Notes: generated by a model not told the origin, from the letters alone. Positions 17,259 through 26,889 are shown, numbered from the stretch's first letter. The stretch: DNA of 64,000 nucleotides from Comamonadaceae bacterium UBA2121 (GCA_002331385.1 DCYB01000013.1:338937-402936); one strand, 5' to 3'. Numbers and translations: made by a program.

Positions 17259-18569
17259 ATGCTCTATACCCTCTACGAAGCGCAGCGTTCCCTGATGGAA
17301 CCTTTTGCGGAATTGGCACTGGTTGCTTCCAAAGTACTTGGCAATTCCCAGACCCCTTTCGGCCAGACCTCGCTGGCCCAGCGCATGGCCGCCGGTTACG
17401 ACCTGATGTTCCGGCTGGGCAAAGATTATGAAAAGCCGCAGTTCGGCATCACCACGGTGGAAGTGGATGGTGTGGAAGTGGCCATTCACGAGCGCATCGA
17501 GATCGACAAGCCCTTCTGCGAACTGCGCCGCTTCAAGCGTTTTTCGGATGATCCCCCGACCCTCGCGACTCTGAAGGAGCAGCCGGTGGTCCTGATCGTA
17601 GCGCCCCTCTCCGGGCACTACGCCACGCTGCTGCGCGACACGGTCAAGACCATGTTGAGCGGTCACAAGGTCTACATCACTGACTGGAAGAACGCGCGCC
17701 TCGTGCCCGCGCAGGCCGGTGAATTCCACCTCGATGACTACATCAACTACGTGCAGGAGTTCGTGCGCTATCTGCAGGGCAAGTACGGCAACTGCCACGT
17801 GATGAGCGTTTGCCAGCCCACCGTGCCTGTGCTCGCCGCCATTTCGCTGATGGCGTCACGCGGCGAAACGACGCCTCTGTCCATGACCATGATGGGCGGC
17901 CCGATCGATGCGCGCCGCTCGCCCACGGCGGTGAACAATCTGGCGACCCAGCACAGCATTGAATGGTTCGAGAACAACGTCATCTACCGCGTTCCCGAGA
18001 AATTCCCCGGCGCGGGCCGACTCGTGTATCCCGGCTTCATGCAGCACAGCGGCTTTGTGGCCATGAATCCCGACCGCCACGCCAAGAGCCACTACGACTA
18101 CTTCAAGGACTTGGTACGCGGCGACGACGCCAGCGCCGAAGCCCACCGCAAGTTCTATGACGAGTACAACGCCGTGCTCGACATGGATGCGCATTACTAC
18201 CTGGAAACCATTGCCACCGTGTTCCAGAAGTTCAGCTTGGTGGAAGGCACCTGGGACGTGCGTTCGCCCGAAGGAGAAGTCGAGCGCGTGCGCCCGCAGG
18301 ACATCAAGACAACCGCCCTGTTCACCGTGGAAGGCGAGCTGGACGACATTTCCGGCTCTGGCCAGACCGAGGCGGCGCAAGACATCTGCACGGGCATCCC
18401 CAAGGCCGACCGCATGCACTATGAGGTAACAGGCGCGGGTCACTACGGCATCTTCAGTGGCCGCCGCTGGCGCGAACTGGTGTACCCACGGGTGCGTGAC
18501 TTCATCCTGGCCCACCAGCCAAAGACCGCCAAGGCAATTGCGCCCGAGGAGAAGCGTCAGGCGGCATGA
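17259..18569 (+). CDS. phaZ: Intracellular polyhydroxyalkanoate depolymerase
   Basis: 436 residues from the ATG at 17259, which gives the usual PhaZ opening MLYTLYEAQRSLMEPF. An in-frame ATG 57 bp upstream would add residues unlike the family. It mobilises stored polyhydroxybutyrate by hydrolysing granule polymer. The nucleophile is a cysteine in MSVCQPTVP (residue 185) instead of a lipase-box serine, as in Ralstonia PhaZ1. The matching aspartate lies in VEGELDDISGSG and the histidine in TGAGHYGIF (residue 395). It is separate from phaCAB, which lies 12 kb away in this window. Gene and function are firm; the exact start is likely. Confidence 0.93.
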   Translation: MLYTLYEAQRSLMEPFAELALVASKVLGNSQTPFGQTSLAQRMAAGYDLMFRLGKDYEKPQFGITTVEVDGVEVAIHERIEIDKPFCELRRFKRFSDDPPTLATLKEQPVVLIVAPLSGHYATLLRDTVKTMLSGHKVYITDWKNARLVPAQAGEFHLDDYINYVQEFVRYLQGKYGNCHVMSVCQPTVPVLAAISLMASRGETTPLSMTMMGGPIDARRSPTAVNNLATQHSIEWFENNVIYRVPEKFPGAGRLVYPGFMQHSGFVAMNPDRHAKSHYDYFKDLVRGDDASAEAHRKFYDEYNAVLDMDAHYYLETIATVFQKFSLVEGTWDVRSPEGEVERVRPQDIKTTALFTVEGELDDISGSGQTEAAQDICTGIPKADRMHYEVTGAGHYGIFSGRRWRELVYPRVRDFILAHQPKTAKAIAPEEKRQAA

Positions 18570-18665
18570 ATACAGGCCAGTCTCTGGTAGCGGCATGACG
18601 TACAGCGCTGTCGTTGAAAGTCCCGCCACCAGAACCCGGTGCTGCTCCCGTCGTACCATTGGGGC

Positions 18666-19403
18666 ATGCCTTCGCAGTCCCACGAACAACGGCTGAACCC
18701 TCAGCCTCAGGCGGCCAATTCCGTGATGGAATTGGCCGTTCGCATTGATGCCGCCCTTCCGCAAACCCAGTGCACGCGCTGCGGCTATCCCGATTGTTCG
18801 GCGTATGCGCAGGCCATTGCCTCGGGCAACGCCGCCATCAATCAATGCCCGCCCGGCGGATTTGAGGGCGTGGAGCGCCTTGCTGCCATTACCGGGCAGC
18901 CCGCGTTGTTGCTCAATCCCGAGAACGGCGTGGAAGGCCCGCGCGCTCTGGCGGTCATCGACGAGCAATGGTGCATCGGCTGCACGCTGTGCATCAAGGC
19001 CTGTCCGACTGACGCCATCATCGGCGCCAACAAACGCATGCACACGGTGATCGAGGCCCATTGCACGGGCTGCGAATTGTGTATTCCCGTTTGTCCCGTG
19101 GACTGCATCAGCCTGGTGAACGATAGCGGCGCTGCCACCGGTTGGGCCGCGTGGTCCGGCGCGCAGGCCGCGCACGCGAGGCAGCGCTATGCACGCCATC
19201 AGGCGCGCCACACCCGAGCGGCCAGCCCGCCCACCCCTGCACGCGCCGCGTCCGCTGCGGCGCCAGCGCCCAGTCCCTTGGCCGACTCTGCGCAGCCAAG
19301 CAGTGCGGCCGCCAGCGACGCGCCGGGTGCGGTGAATGCCAAGCAGGCCATGATCGCTGCGGCCATGGCACGCGCGCGCGCCAAGCGCTCGCAAGAGTCA
19401 TAA
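18666..19403 (+). CDS. rsxB: RnfB/RsxB-like iron-sulfur protein without membrane anchor
   Basis: 245 residues. An N-terminal four-cysteine (4Fe-4S) motif CTRCGYPDC...INQCPPGG is followed by two ferredoxin clusters, CIGCTLCIKACP and CTGCELCIPVCP, exactly the soluble part of RnfB. The hydrophobic N-terminal helix of full RnfB is absent: the protein starts at a short polar leader (ATG 18666). The last 80 residues are an Ala/Pro-rich tail ending in a basic helix. No other rnf/rsx genes are nearby, so this is the stand-alone form seen in some betaproteobacteria, probably an electron carrier with unknown partners. It lies between phaZ and dapC on the same strand. Confidence 0.85.
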   Translation: MPSQSHEQRLNPQPQAANSVMELAVRIDAALPQTQCTRCGYPDCSAYAQAIASGNAAINQCPPGGFEGVERLAAITGQPALLLNPENGVEGPRALAVIDEQWCIGCTLCIKACPTDAIIGANKRMHTVIEAHCTGCELCIPVCPVDCISLVNDSGAATGWAAWSGAQAAHARQRYARHQARHTRAASPPTPARAASAAAPAPSPLADSAQPSSAAASDAPGAVNAKQAMIAAAMARARAKRSQES

Positions 19404-19524
19404 AACTTCTCGACGCTTCTGCGCGGCGCACGATAATATGCGGGCACAAAAAATGTCCCGACGGCGCTTGCAGGCTTGTGCAGGCGCGCTGCAGGGGCGT
19501 GCGCTTTCACGATAATTGCACTCC

Positions 19525-20727
19525 ATGAATCCCCTGCTCACCCACTTGCAGCCGTATCCGTTCGAGCGACTGCGGCAACTCTTTGCGGGGGTGATTCCCG
19601 CGCCGCAATATCGCGCCATCAGCCTCGGTATCGGCGAGCCCAAGCACCCGACACCGCAACTCATCAAGGATGCGCTCGCTGCCAGCATGGACGGACTTGC
19701 CGCCTACCCCGCCACCGCCGGCGCTCCCCAACTGCGCGAGGCCTGCGCGCACTGGCTGGATCGCCGCTACGGCGTGAAGGTGGACGCGGCCACGCAACTG
19801 CTGCCCGTGAATGGCTCGCGCGAGGCGCTGTTCGCCTTCGCCCAGACAGTGATCGATCCCACCCGCCCGGGCGCGCTTGTGGTGAGTCCGAATCCGTTCT
19901 ATCAGATCTACGAAGGCGCGGCCCTGCTGTCGGGTGCCACGCCCTATTTCGCGCCCAGCGTCGCCGAGCGCAACTTTGCCGTGGACTGGGATAGCGTGCC
20001 CGAGGACGTCTGGCAGCGCACGCAACTGGTGTTCGTCTGCTCGCCGGGCAACCCGACTGGCGCGGTGATGCCGCTGTCCGAATGGGACAAGCTATTTGCA
20101 CTCTCTGACCGCTACGGCTTCGTGATTGCGTCTGACGAGTGCTACAGCGAGATCTATTTCCGCGATGAAGCGCCGCTGGGCGGTCTGGAAGCGGCGACCC
20201 GCCTGGGGCGCACCGATTTCCAACGGCTGATGATGTTCACCAGTCTCTCCAAACGCAGCAACGTGCCGGGCATGCGCAGTGGCTTTGTGGCGGGGGATGC
20301 AGCGCTGATCAAGCAGTTCCAGCTTTATCGCACCTACCACGGCAGCGCCATGAGCCCGACCATCCAGATGGCCAGCATCGCCGCGTGGAATGATGAGCAG
20401 CACGTCATCGACAACCGGGCGCTCTATCGCCAGAAGTTCGCCGAGATCACGCCCCTGCTCGCCAAGGTCATGGACGTGGCGCTCCCGGACGCCAGTTTCT
20501 ACCTCTGGGCCAGGGTGCCCGACGCGCTCGGAATGAGCGATACCGAGTTCGCAAAGGCCCTTCTGGCTCAATACAATGTGACCGTGTTGCCGGGCAGCTA
20601 TCTCGCCCGGGAAGTCGGTGGCGTCAATCCTGGCGCGCAGCGCGTGCGCATGGCCTTGGTGGCGGAAACCGCCGAATGCCGTGAAGCCGCAGAGCGTATC
20701 GTCCAGTTCATTCAATCGAGAACCTGA
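19525..20727 (+). CDS. dapC: N-succinyl-L,L-diaminopimelate aminotransferase DapC
   Basis: 400 residues from the ATG at 19525 (MNPLLTHLQPYPFERL). The TTG three codons earlier is less likely. It is a fold-type I PLP aminotransferase that makes succinyl-diaminopimelate from N-succinyl-2-amino-6-ketopimelate. Visible features are SPNPFYQIYEGAA, SPGNPTGAV, SDECYSEIYF and the PLP-lysine motif TSLSKRSNVPGMRSGF. The assignment to DapC over ArgD-type enzymes rests on these and on the adjacent dapD 12 bp downstream and dapE beyond. Together they form the succinylase branch that supplies lysine and peptidoglycan cross-links. Confidence 0.92.
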   Translation: MNPLLTHLQPYPFERLRQLFAGVIPAPQYRAISLGIGEPKHPTPQLIKDALAASMDGLAAYPATAGAPQLREACAHWLDRRYGVKVDAATQLLPVNGSREALFAFAQTVIDPTRPGALVVSPNPFYQIYEGAALLSGATPYFAPSVAERNFAVDWDSVPEDVWQRTQLVFVCSPGNPTGAVMPLSEWDKLFALSDRYGFVIASDECYSEIYFRDEAPLGGLEAATRLGRTDFQRLMMFTSLSKRSNVPGMRSGFVAGDAALIKQFQLYRTYHGSAMSPTIQMASIAAWNDEQHVIDNRALYRQKFAEITPLLAKVMDVALPDASFYLWARVPDALGMSDTEFAKALLAQYNVTVLPGSYLAREVGGVNPGAQRVRMALVAETAECREAAERIVQFIQSRT

Positions 20728-20739
20728 ATCAGGAAATTC

Positions 20740-21564
20740 ATGACTCAACAACTGCAAACCCTCATCGACTCCGCCTGGGACAACCGCGCCAACATTTCCC
20801 CCTCTGCTGCCCCCAAGGAAGTGGTCGATGCCGTTGAGCACGTGATTGCAGAACTCAACACCGGCAAACTGCGCGTCGCCACGCGCGAAGCGGTGGGCCA
20901 GTGGACCGTGCACCAGTGGGTGAAGAAGGCGGTGCTGCTGTCGTTCCGCCTGAAGGACAATGCCTTGATGCGTGCCGGCGATCTGCAGTTTTTCGACAAG
21001 GTGCCCACCAAGTACGAAAACATGACGCAAGAGGAAATCGCCGCCACGGGCGTGCGCGTGGTGCCGCCAGCCGTGGCACGCCGTGGCAGCTTCATAGCGC
21101 GTGGCGCAATCCTGATGCCGTCCTACGTGAACATTGGCGCCTACGTGGACGAAGGCACCATGGTGGACACCTGGGCCACGGTGGGCTCTTGCGCGCAAGT
21201 GGGCAAGAACGTCCACCTGTCGGGCGGCGTCGGTCTGGGTGGCGTGTTGGAGCCGCTGCAGGCCAATCCCACCATCATCGAGGACAACTGCTTCATCGGC
21301 GCACGCTCCGAAATCGTCGAAGGTGTGATCGTGGAAGAGAACTCGGTCATCTCCATGGGCGTCTACATCGGTCAATCGACCCCCATCTATGATCGCGCCA
21401 CTGGCGAAACAGTGTATGGTCGGGTACCTGCGGGCTCCGTCGTGGTGTCCGGCAACCTGCCCAAGGACAATGGCCGCTACAGCATGTATGCCGCCATCAT
21501 CGTCAAGAAGGTGGACGCCAAGACACGCTCGACGACGAGTCTGAACGACCTGTTGCGCGACTGA
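20740..21564 (+). CDS. dapD: Tetrahydrodipicolinate N-succinyltransferase DapD
   Basis: 274 residues, the normal length. It transfers succinyl from succinyl-CoA to tetrahydrodipicolinate. The left-handed beta-helix is evident in repeats from RRGSFIARGAILMPSYVN through GARSEIVEGVIVEENSV, preceded by the helical N-terminal domain. AGGAA lies before the ATG, and the gene follows dapC by 12 bp, so translation is probably coupled. Confidence 0.96.
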   Translation: MTQQLQTLIDSAWDNRANISPSAAPKEVVDAVEHVIAELNTGKLRVATREAVGQWTVHQWVKKAVLLSFRLKDNALMRAGDLQFFDKVPTKYENMTQEEIAATGVRVVPPAVARRGSFIARGAILMPSYVNIGAYVDEGTMVDTWATVGSCAQVGKNVHLSGGVGLGGVLEPLQANPTIIEDNCFIGARSEIVEGVIVEENSVISMGVYIGQSTPIYDRATGETVYGRVPAGSVVVSGNLPKDNGRYSMYAAIIVKKVDAKTRSTTSLNDLLRD

Positions 21565-21637
21565 AGTCAATAAGATCAATAACCTCGCTGGCGCTTCCAT
21601 GCGCTGGCGGCTAGCGGGCTGACCGGGAGGAAGATTC

Positions 21638-22801
21638 ATGAGCACGATGCAAAAGATCCTGCGACTCATGGCGGACAAGAAGGCGTCGGACGTGTACCTG
21701 TCGGCACACGCGCCTGCCCTCATCAAGATCAACGGTGAGGCCGTGCCCATCAACAGCCAGATTCTCGGGCCGGAGGCACCGCTGAACCTGCTGGCAGAGA
21801 TCGTACCTCCCGAGCGCATCGAAGAGCTGGAAGAAACCGGCGAACTCAACATGGGCGTGCCACTGGAAGGTGTAGGCCGTTTCCGCATCAGCGCCATGCG
21901 CCAGCGCGGCACTTATGCGGTGGTCATCCGTTTCATTCCCGGCGCGGTGCCAGCCCTCGACACGCTGGGCTTGCCAGCGGTGCTCTCCGAGCTGATCATG
22001 GAAAAGCGCGGGCTGATTCTTGTGGTCGGCGCGACTGGATCGGGCAAGAGCACGACGCTGGCGTCCATGATCGATCACCGCAACCAGTTGCAGACCGGTC
22101 ACATCCTGACTGTGGAAGACCCGGTTGAATACCAGTTCGACAACAAACGCTCCATCATCAACCAACGCGAGGTCGGTGCCGACACGCGCTCGCTGGGCAC
22201 GGCGCTGAAGAACGCGCTGCGCCAGGCACCCGACGTGATCCTGATCGGCGAAATCCGCGATCGCGAGACCATGTCCGCCGCGATCGCGTACGCGCAGTCC
22301 GGCCACCTGTGCCTGGCCACGCTGCACGGCAACAACAGCTACCACGCACTGAACCGGATTTTGTCGTTCTACCCCGTGGAAGTGCGCCCCACCATGCTGG
22401 GCGATCTGGCGTCCGCGCTCAAGGCCATCGTGTCTCAGCGCCTGGTGCGCACTCCGGAAGGCAAGCGCGTTCCCGCAGCCGAAGTCATGCTGAACACCAA
22501 GCTGGTGGCCGATCTGATCGAAAAGGGTGATTTCTCCGGCGTGCGTGAAGCCATGGAAAAATCCATGGCCGAAGGCTCCCAGACGTTCGAAGAAGCGCTC
22601 GCCCACCTCATTCTGGAAGGCCGCATCGACCGCAAGGAAGGCCTGGCCTACGCCGACTCGCCCACCAACCTGTTGTGGCGCCTGCAAAATGACTTTGCGC
22701 TGGCCTCCAAGGCCGCACAGGCGCAGGCCGAAGCGCACCAGCGGCTGGACGACGACCAGCCCTCCTTCACCGAAATTGTGCTCGACGTGCACCCACGTTG
22801 A
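21638..22801 (+). CDS. pilU: Type IV pilus retraction ATPase PilU
   Basis: 387 residues. A PilT/PilU-family hexameric ATPase that assists PilT in pilus retraction. The N-terminal PAS-like domain is followed by Walker A GATGSGKSTT, the Asp box (ILTVEDPVEYQF), Walker B DVILIGEIRDRETM and the His box GHLCLATLHGNNS. The C-terminal extension and the EIVPPERIEELEETGELN opening fit PilU better than PilT. GGGAGGA precedes the ATG. It sits between dapD and dapE without its usual partner pilT, an unexpected insertion into a lysine-biosynthesis run. Confidence 0.9.
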   Translation: MSTMQKILRLMADKKASDVYLSAHAPALIKINGEAVPINSQILGPEAPLNLLAEIVPPERIEELEETGELNMGVPLEGVGRFRISAMRQRGTYAVVIRFIPGAVPALDTLGLPAVLSELIMEKRGLILVVGATGSGKSTTLASMIDHRNQLQTGHILTVEDPVEYQFDNKRSIINQREVGADTRSLGTALKNALRQAPDVILIGEIRDRETMSAAIAYAQSGHLCLATLHGNNSYHALNRILSFYPVEVRPTMLGDLASALKAIVSQRLVRTPEGKRVPAAEVMLNTKLVADLIEKGDFSGVREAMEKSMAEGSQTFEEALAHLILEGRIDRKEGLAYADSPTNLLWRLQNDFALASKAAQAQAEAHQRLDDDQPSFTEIVLDVHPR

Positions 22802-22831
22802 GCCACCCAACTGCCAAGGCCCAAGCCGCGC

Positions 22832-23995
22832 ATGTCCCCTACCCTGCTCCTGACCGAACAGCTCATCAGTTGCGCGTCCGTCACGCCCCATGATGCGGGC
22901 TGTCTGGAACTCATCACACCGCGCCTTTCCGCGCTCGGCTTCACCTGCGAACGGCTGGACAGCGGTCCAGCCGACTTTCGCGTGAGCAACCTCTGGGCAC
23001 ATCGCGGTGCCAGCCGCAGTGATGCGCGCACGCTGGTGTTTGCCGGTCACACCGACGTGGTGCCGACCGGCCCGGTCGAGCAATGGAGCAATCCACCATT
23101 TGTGCCCACCTACCGCGATGGCTACCTGTTCGGGCGCGGCACCAGTGACATGAAAACCTCGATCGCCGCGTTCATCGTGGCGGTGGAAGAATTTCTCGCG
23201 AAAACGCCCGATCCAGCCATCCGCATCGCTTTCCTGCTGACCAGCGACGAAGAAGGCCCGGCGGTCGACGGAACCACGGTCGTGGTCGAGCAACTGCGCC
23301 AACGCGAGGAAACGCTCGATTGGTGCATCGTCGGCGAGCCTACTTCCGTGCAAAAAACCGGCGACATGATCAAGAACGGCCGACGCGGCACCCTCTCGGG
23401 CAAGCTCACCGTGCGCGGCATTCAGGGCCACATCGCCTATCCGCAACTGGCGCGCAATCCGATCCATCAGGTGGTTCCGGCGCTGACCGAGTTGGCCACC
23501 ATCGAATGGGATCGCGGCAACGATTTTTTCCCACCCACCAGTTGGCAGATGAGCAACATCCACGGCGGCACGGGCGCGACCAACGTGATTCCCGGCAACG
23601 TGGTGATCGACTTCAATTTCCGCTTCTCCACGGAATGCACGGCCGAGCAACTGAAAAAGCGTGTTCACACCGTGCTCGACCGCCACGGACTGGAATACGA
23701 CCTGATCTGGACACTCGGCGGTCAGCCCTTCCTGACCACGCCCGGCGAGCTCGTGGACGCCGTGCAGCAGGCCATTCAGGCGGAATGCGGAATCACCACC
23801 GAACTGTCCACCACGGGCGGCACCAGCGATGGCCGCTTTATCTCCCAGATCTGCCCGCAGGTCATCGAGTTCGGACCACCCAACGCCACGATCCACAAGG
23901 TCAACGAACATGTAGCGATCGCAGACGTGGAGCCACTCAAGAACATCTATCTGCGCACCCTTGAGTTGCTCAACGCGGAGCAGGCCCGGACATGA
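22832..23995 (+). CDS. dapE: Succinyl-diaminopimelate desuccinylase DapE
   Basis: 387 residues. A dinuclear zinc M20 hydrolase that releases L,L-diaminopimelate. Metal-site motifs are visible: FAGHTDVVPTG (His), FGRGTSDMK (bridging Asp), TSDEEGPA (catalytic Glu pair) and a C-terminal TIHKVNEHV (His). The central dimerisation domain shows GIQGHIAYP. The gene follows pilU by 30 bp and its stop overlaps the prmB start as ATGA. Assignment is secure by motifs and by the dap neighbours. Confidence 0.95.
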   Translation: MSPTLLLTEQLISCASVTPHDAGCLELITPRLSALGFTCERLDSGPADFRVSNLWAHRGASRSDARTLVFAGHTDVVPTGPVEQWSNPPFVPTYRDGYLFGRGTSDMKTSIAAFIVAVEEFLAKTPDPAIRIAFLLTSDEEGPAVDGTTVVVEQLRQREETLDWCIVGEPTSVQKTGDMIKNGRRGTLSGKLTVRGIQGHIAYPQLARNPIHQVVPALTELATIEWDRGNDFFPPTSWQMSNIHGGTGATNVIPGNVVIDFNFRFSTECTAEQLKKRVHTVLDRHGLEYDLIWTLGGQPFLTTPGELVDAVQQAIQAECGITTELSTTGGTSDGRFISQICPQVIEFGPPNATIHKVNEHVAIADVEPLKNIYLRTLELLNAEQART

Positions 23996-24897
23996 GCGCA
24001 TCGACCATCACCCTCGGCCAGTTGGTGCGCGACAGCGCGGCGCAACTGGAGTCCGCGGGCGTCGCCTTCGGCCATGGCACCGCGACGGCGTATGACGAAG
24101 CTGCGTGGCTCGTGCTCTGGCAACTCGGGTTGCCGTTGGACACGTCCCTCGATGTGCAAGCGGAAGACAGCATGGATGGCCGCGAAGTCTCGGCGCAAGA
24201 GCTGGCCACGGTGCGCCAATTGATCGCCCAACGCATCAGCACACGCAAGCCCGCGGCCTATCTGACACGCGAAGCCTGGCTGCAAGGCGTGCCCTTCTAC
24301 GTGGACGAACGGGCCATCGTGCCGCGCAGCTTCATTGCCGAATTGCTGGCCGATGGCACCATCGACGAATGGCTGAGCGAGGAAACCCGCATGGTGCTCG
24401 ACCTGTGTACCGGCAATGGCAGCCTGGCCTGTCTTGCGGCCATGGCGTACCCGGACGTCGACATCACGGCATCCGACATCTCGCCCGACGCGCTCGCGGT
24501 GGCACGCATCAACGTGGACAAGCACCATCTGGCCGAACGCATCACACTGGTGCAAAGCGACGGCATGCGCATGCTGCATGGCACTTGGGATCTGGTGCTA
24601 TGCAATCCGCCCTACGTCAACGCGGACAGCATGGGCAAGCTGCCCGCAGAATACCGCGCCGAGCCCGAACTGGCGCTGGCTGGCGGAGCCGACGGTATGG
24701 ATTTCATCCGTGCACTGTTCAATGATCTGCCCGAGCGCATGAGCGCTGACGGCGTGCTGGTGCTCGAAATCGGCAACGAGAAGCCGTATTTCGAAGCCGC
24801 CTTCCCCTCACTGCCCGTCTTCTGGCTCGATACCTCCAGCGGAGACGAGCAAGTGCTGCTGGTCACACGCGCAGCCCTGCTGAGTCTGCGCGGCTGA
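23992..24897 (+). CDS. prmB: 50S ribosomal protein L3 glutamine methyltransferase PrmB
   Basis: 301 residues. SAM-dependent N5-glutamine methyltransferase of the HemK/PrmA group. A helical N-terminal domain is followed by a Rossmann fold with DLCTGNGSLACLAA (SAM site) and the catalytic NPPYV motif. The FYVDERAIVPRSFIAELL segment, with Arg-Ser-Phe in place of the release-factor enzyme's Arg-Pro-Glu-Thr, marks PrmB instead of PrmC. The start overlaps the dapE stop by four bases. It ends 10 bp from the converging ferritin-like gene. Confidence 0.92.
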   Translation: MSASTITLGQLVRDSAAQLESAGVAFGHGTATAYDEAAWLVLWQLGLPLDTSLDVQAEDSMDGREVSAQELATVRQLIAQRISTRKPAAYLTREAWLQGVPFYVDERAIVPRSFIAELLADGTIDEWLSEETRMVLDLCTGNGSLACLAAMAYPDVDITASDISPDALAVARINVDKHHLAERITLVQSDGMRMLHGTWDLVLCNPPYVNADSMGKLPAEYRAEPELALAGGADGMDFIRALFNDLPERMSADGVLVLEIGNEKPYFEAAFPSLPVFWLDTSSGDEQVLLVTRAALLSLRG

Positions 24898-24907
24898 AAT
24901 CAAGTGA

Positions 24908-25807
24908 TCAGAACGCCATCACCCGCGTGGCGAATTTGGCAATCGGTGAGTGCAGATAGCTCTCGATCCGCGGCGGCAGCAGCAATGGCTTGAGCAGCAT
25001 GCGCACGGCGAGATCGGCGGGCAATTGCGTGCTGATGATCGTGTACATGCGTTTGGCCATGCTCTCGAACGTGGTCCTGCTGTCGGCAAAATATGGCCCG
25101 CGGTGGGCGAACACATGGCGCAGCGCCACGTCTGAGTCGCTCTCGCGCAGTTCCTTGAGGCGCGCATAGAGCGCGCCCGCAATGCGCGCACGCCCCACCG
25201 GATTACGCTCTTGCAGTTGCTTGAAGTACTTGAGGAAGTGCTTGAAATGCCCCACCTCGTCGTTGCGGATGTTGCCTAGCAACTGGCGCAGCACGGGCTC
25301 GTTGCTCAGCTCGCGCAGCGTGTGATAGTAGGCCGTGGTGCCGGTCTCCACCACGCAGCGCGCCACCATTTCCAGCTGCCGGTCAGGGTGCAACTCTTCC
25401 ATGGTGCAGAGGGTGGAGTACTCTGCGAAAAAGCTGTCGTAGGCCTTCTGCCACTCAAATGCAGGCCAGACCGCTTCCACATAGCAGCGCAGCGCATTGC
25501 CGTGCTGAAGCTCCTCATTTTCCCAGCGCTCCTGCAGCCATTCGGCGATGTCGGGGTAGTCACGATAGTGCTCTGCGAGATTGGCGGCATAGGTGTCAGA
25601 GCCGGTTTCGATGAACGAGGCGCTCATCAAGAGATAAAACAACTCTTCGTTGTCGACGACCTCTGCGTGGTCAATGGCCTGAAAGTCCAGATCCCCGATG
25701 TGCCAATGCGCAGAGGTGGAGGAGCTGTCGTCTGCCTCACGCGTTGGGCGGGGCGCGTGCGCGCGCAAGGCGTGGCGGGAATCGCTGGTCGTCGAAAAAT
25801 GCTGCAT
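24908..25807 (-). CDS. Ferritin-like di-iron domain protein
   Basis: 299 residues. A four-helix bundle of the ferritin-like superfamily is indicated by two Glu-x-x-His pairs, EELQHG and NDEVGHF, each preceded by an upstream glutamate helix (FIETGSDTYAA and VETGTTAYY). That is the ligand set of a carboxylate-bridged di-iron centre. The C-terminal third contains an FAHRGPYFADSRTTFESMAKRMYTII-like helical region of unknown role. The first 40 residues look disordered. It could be an oxidase, a desaturase relative or an iron-binding protein; the substrate cannot be deduced. It converges on prmB with only 10 bp between them. Confidence 0.75.
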   Translation of the reverse strand: MQHFSTTSDSRHALRAHAPRPTREADDSSSTSAHWHIGDLDFQAIDHAEVVDNEELFYLLMSASFIETGSDTYAANLAEHYRDYPDIAEWLQERWENEELQHGNALRCYVEAVWPAFEWQKAYDSFFAEYSTLCTMEELHPDRQLEMVARCVVETGTTAYYHTLRELSNEPVLRQLLGNIRNDEVGHFKHFLKYFKQLQERNPVGRARIAGALYARLKELRESDSDVALRHVFAHRGPYFADSRTTFESMAKRMYTIISTQLPADLAVRMLLKPLLLPPRIESYLHSPIAKFATRVMAF

Positions 25808-25998
25808 CAGTGTGTTGTAGTGGCGGCGCGCCGACGGGCGATGAACCGCCCTTCGCCGCGTCCGCCGCTCTGAAGAAATCGCGTGAAATACATTTTTATG
25901 ACGATCACGCCTTCTCCTTGTAAGGCAATGCCAACGCCAGCACCGCCAGTCATCCTTTGAAACAAATAAATCGGAATTTCGGCGTCGATTTGACTGGA

Positions 25999-26889
25999 CT
26001 ACCCCCCGGACGCGATGCCCGAACGCACAGCGCGAAGCTGCGCCTTGATGCGACGGCTGTTCTCGGGTCCCATGCGCAGCAGGATCTTTTGGCCCGCGGA
26101 CATCTTCTCGAGTTGCGCGTCGGCATATTCATAGCGCAGCCACGGCCGTTGCGCCGCCGCCTGGCTTTCCACCTTCACCAGGTGCAGAGCCAATGGCTGG
26201 GTAGGCTCCGGCGTGGCAAGCAAATGATCGATCACTGCCACCAGCCGGTTGTTGAAGGACTTGCCGGGATAGCCCAGTTCCTCGTAGCTGTGCTGAAGTA
26301 CGGGATAGACATGCTTGTAGACCGCCACTGCTCGGGATGCATCGATGCCGCTCACGAAACCCACCACGGCGTCATAGCGCGCTGCATTTTCCGGGGCGAT
26401 CTGTAGGCCGCTGTTGGTCTGCTGCACTGCCATACGTCCGCCCACAGGATGCAGCGGCCACAGGCGCGACGCCGCCTGACTGCGCGGCAGATTGTCGATG
26501 GTGGCGACGACGCGCTGAGCCAATCCGTCAATGGCCACAAAGCGCAGAATGCGCTCCTTACCCAGCCATTGCGTCACCTCATTTTCAAACGCGGTCGTGG
26601 CATCAGCGGCCAAAGGAGGATTGCCCTTGTCATCGGCCTGCGCTTGCAGCGGGTGGTCTTCCTGAGCGGCTGGCTCCGACGCGGCACTGGCCACGGTCTC
26701 CGCCGGCATGGCTGCATCCGCGTGAACCACTTCGGCAGCCTCGGTAGGCGCTTGCAAACGCTTCATATAGGTCCAGCCGCCGTAGCCCAAAGCGGCCACC
26801 ACCAGCGCTACCGCAGCCACCTTGATGGCGCCGCCCGATCCGCTGTCCCGATGGATTTGACGGGAAATTGGCTCTTGTCCTTGGTCCAT
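25999..26889 (-). CDS. DUF3014 single-span membrane protein
   Basis: 296 residues from the ATG at 26889, which has AGGAGAG eight bases upstream. A TTG nine codons earlier is less likely. A polar N-terminus of about 25 residues is followed by one transmembrane helix (about 25-45, VAAVALVVAALGYGGWTYM) and a Glu/Ala-rich linker. The DUF3014 domain fills the rest of the protein, with the recognisable LRRFVA-like (ILRFVAIDGLAQRVVATIDNL) and the ending NSRRIKAQLRAVRSGI. Probably periplasmic C-terminus. No function is established for the family. It is divergent from the ABC-F gene. Confidence 0.8.
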   Translation of the reverse strand: MDQGQEPISRQIHRDSGSGGAIKVAAVALVVAALGYGGWTYMKRLQAPTEAAEVVHADAAMPAETVASAASEPAAQEDHPLQAQADDKGNPPLAADATTAFENEVTQWLGKERILRFVAIDGLAQRVVATIDNLPRSQAASRLWPLHPVGGRMAVQQTNSGLQIAPENAARYDAVVGFVSGIDASRAVAVYKHVYPVLQHSYEELGYPGKSFNNRLVAVIDHLLATPEPTQPLALHLVKVESQAAAQRPWLRYEYADAQLEKMSAGQKILLRMGPENSRRIKAQLRAVRSGIASGG

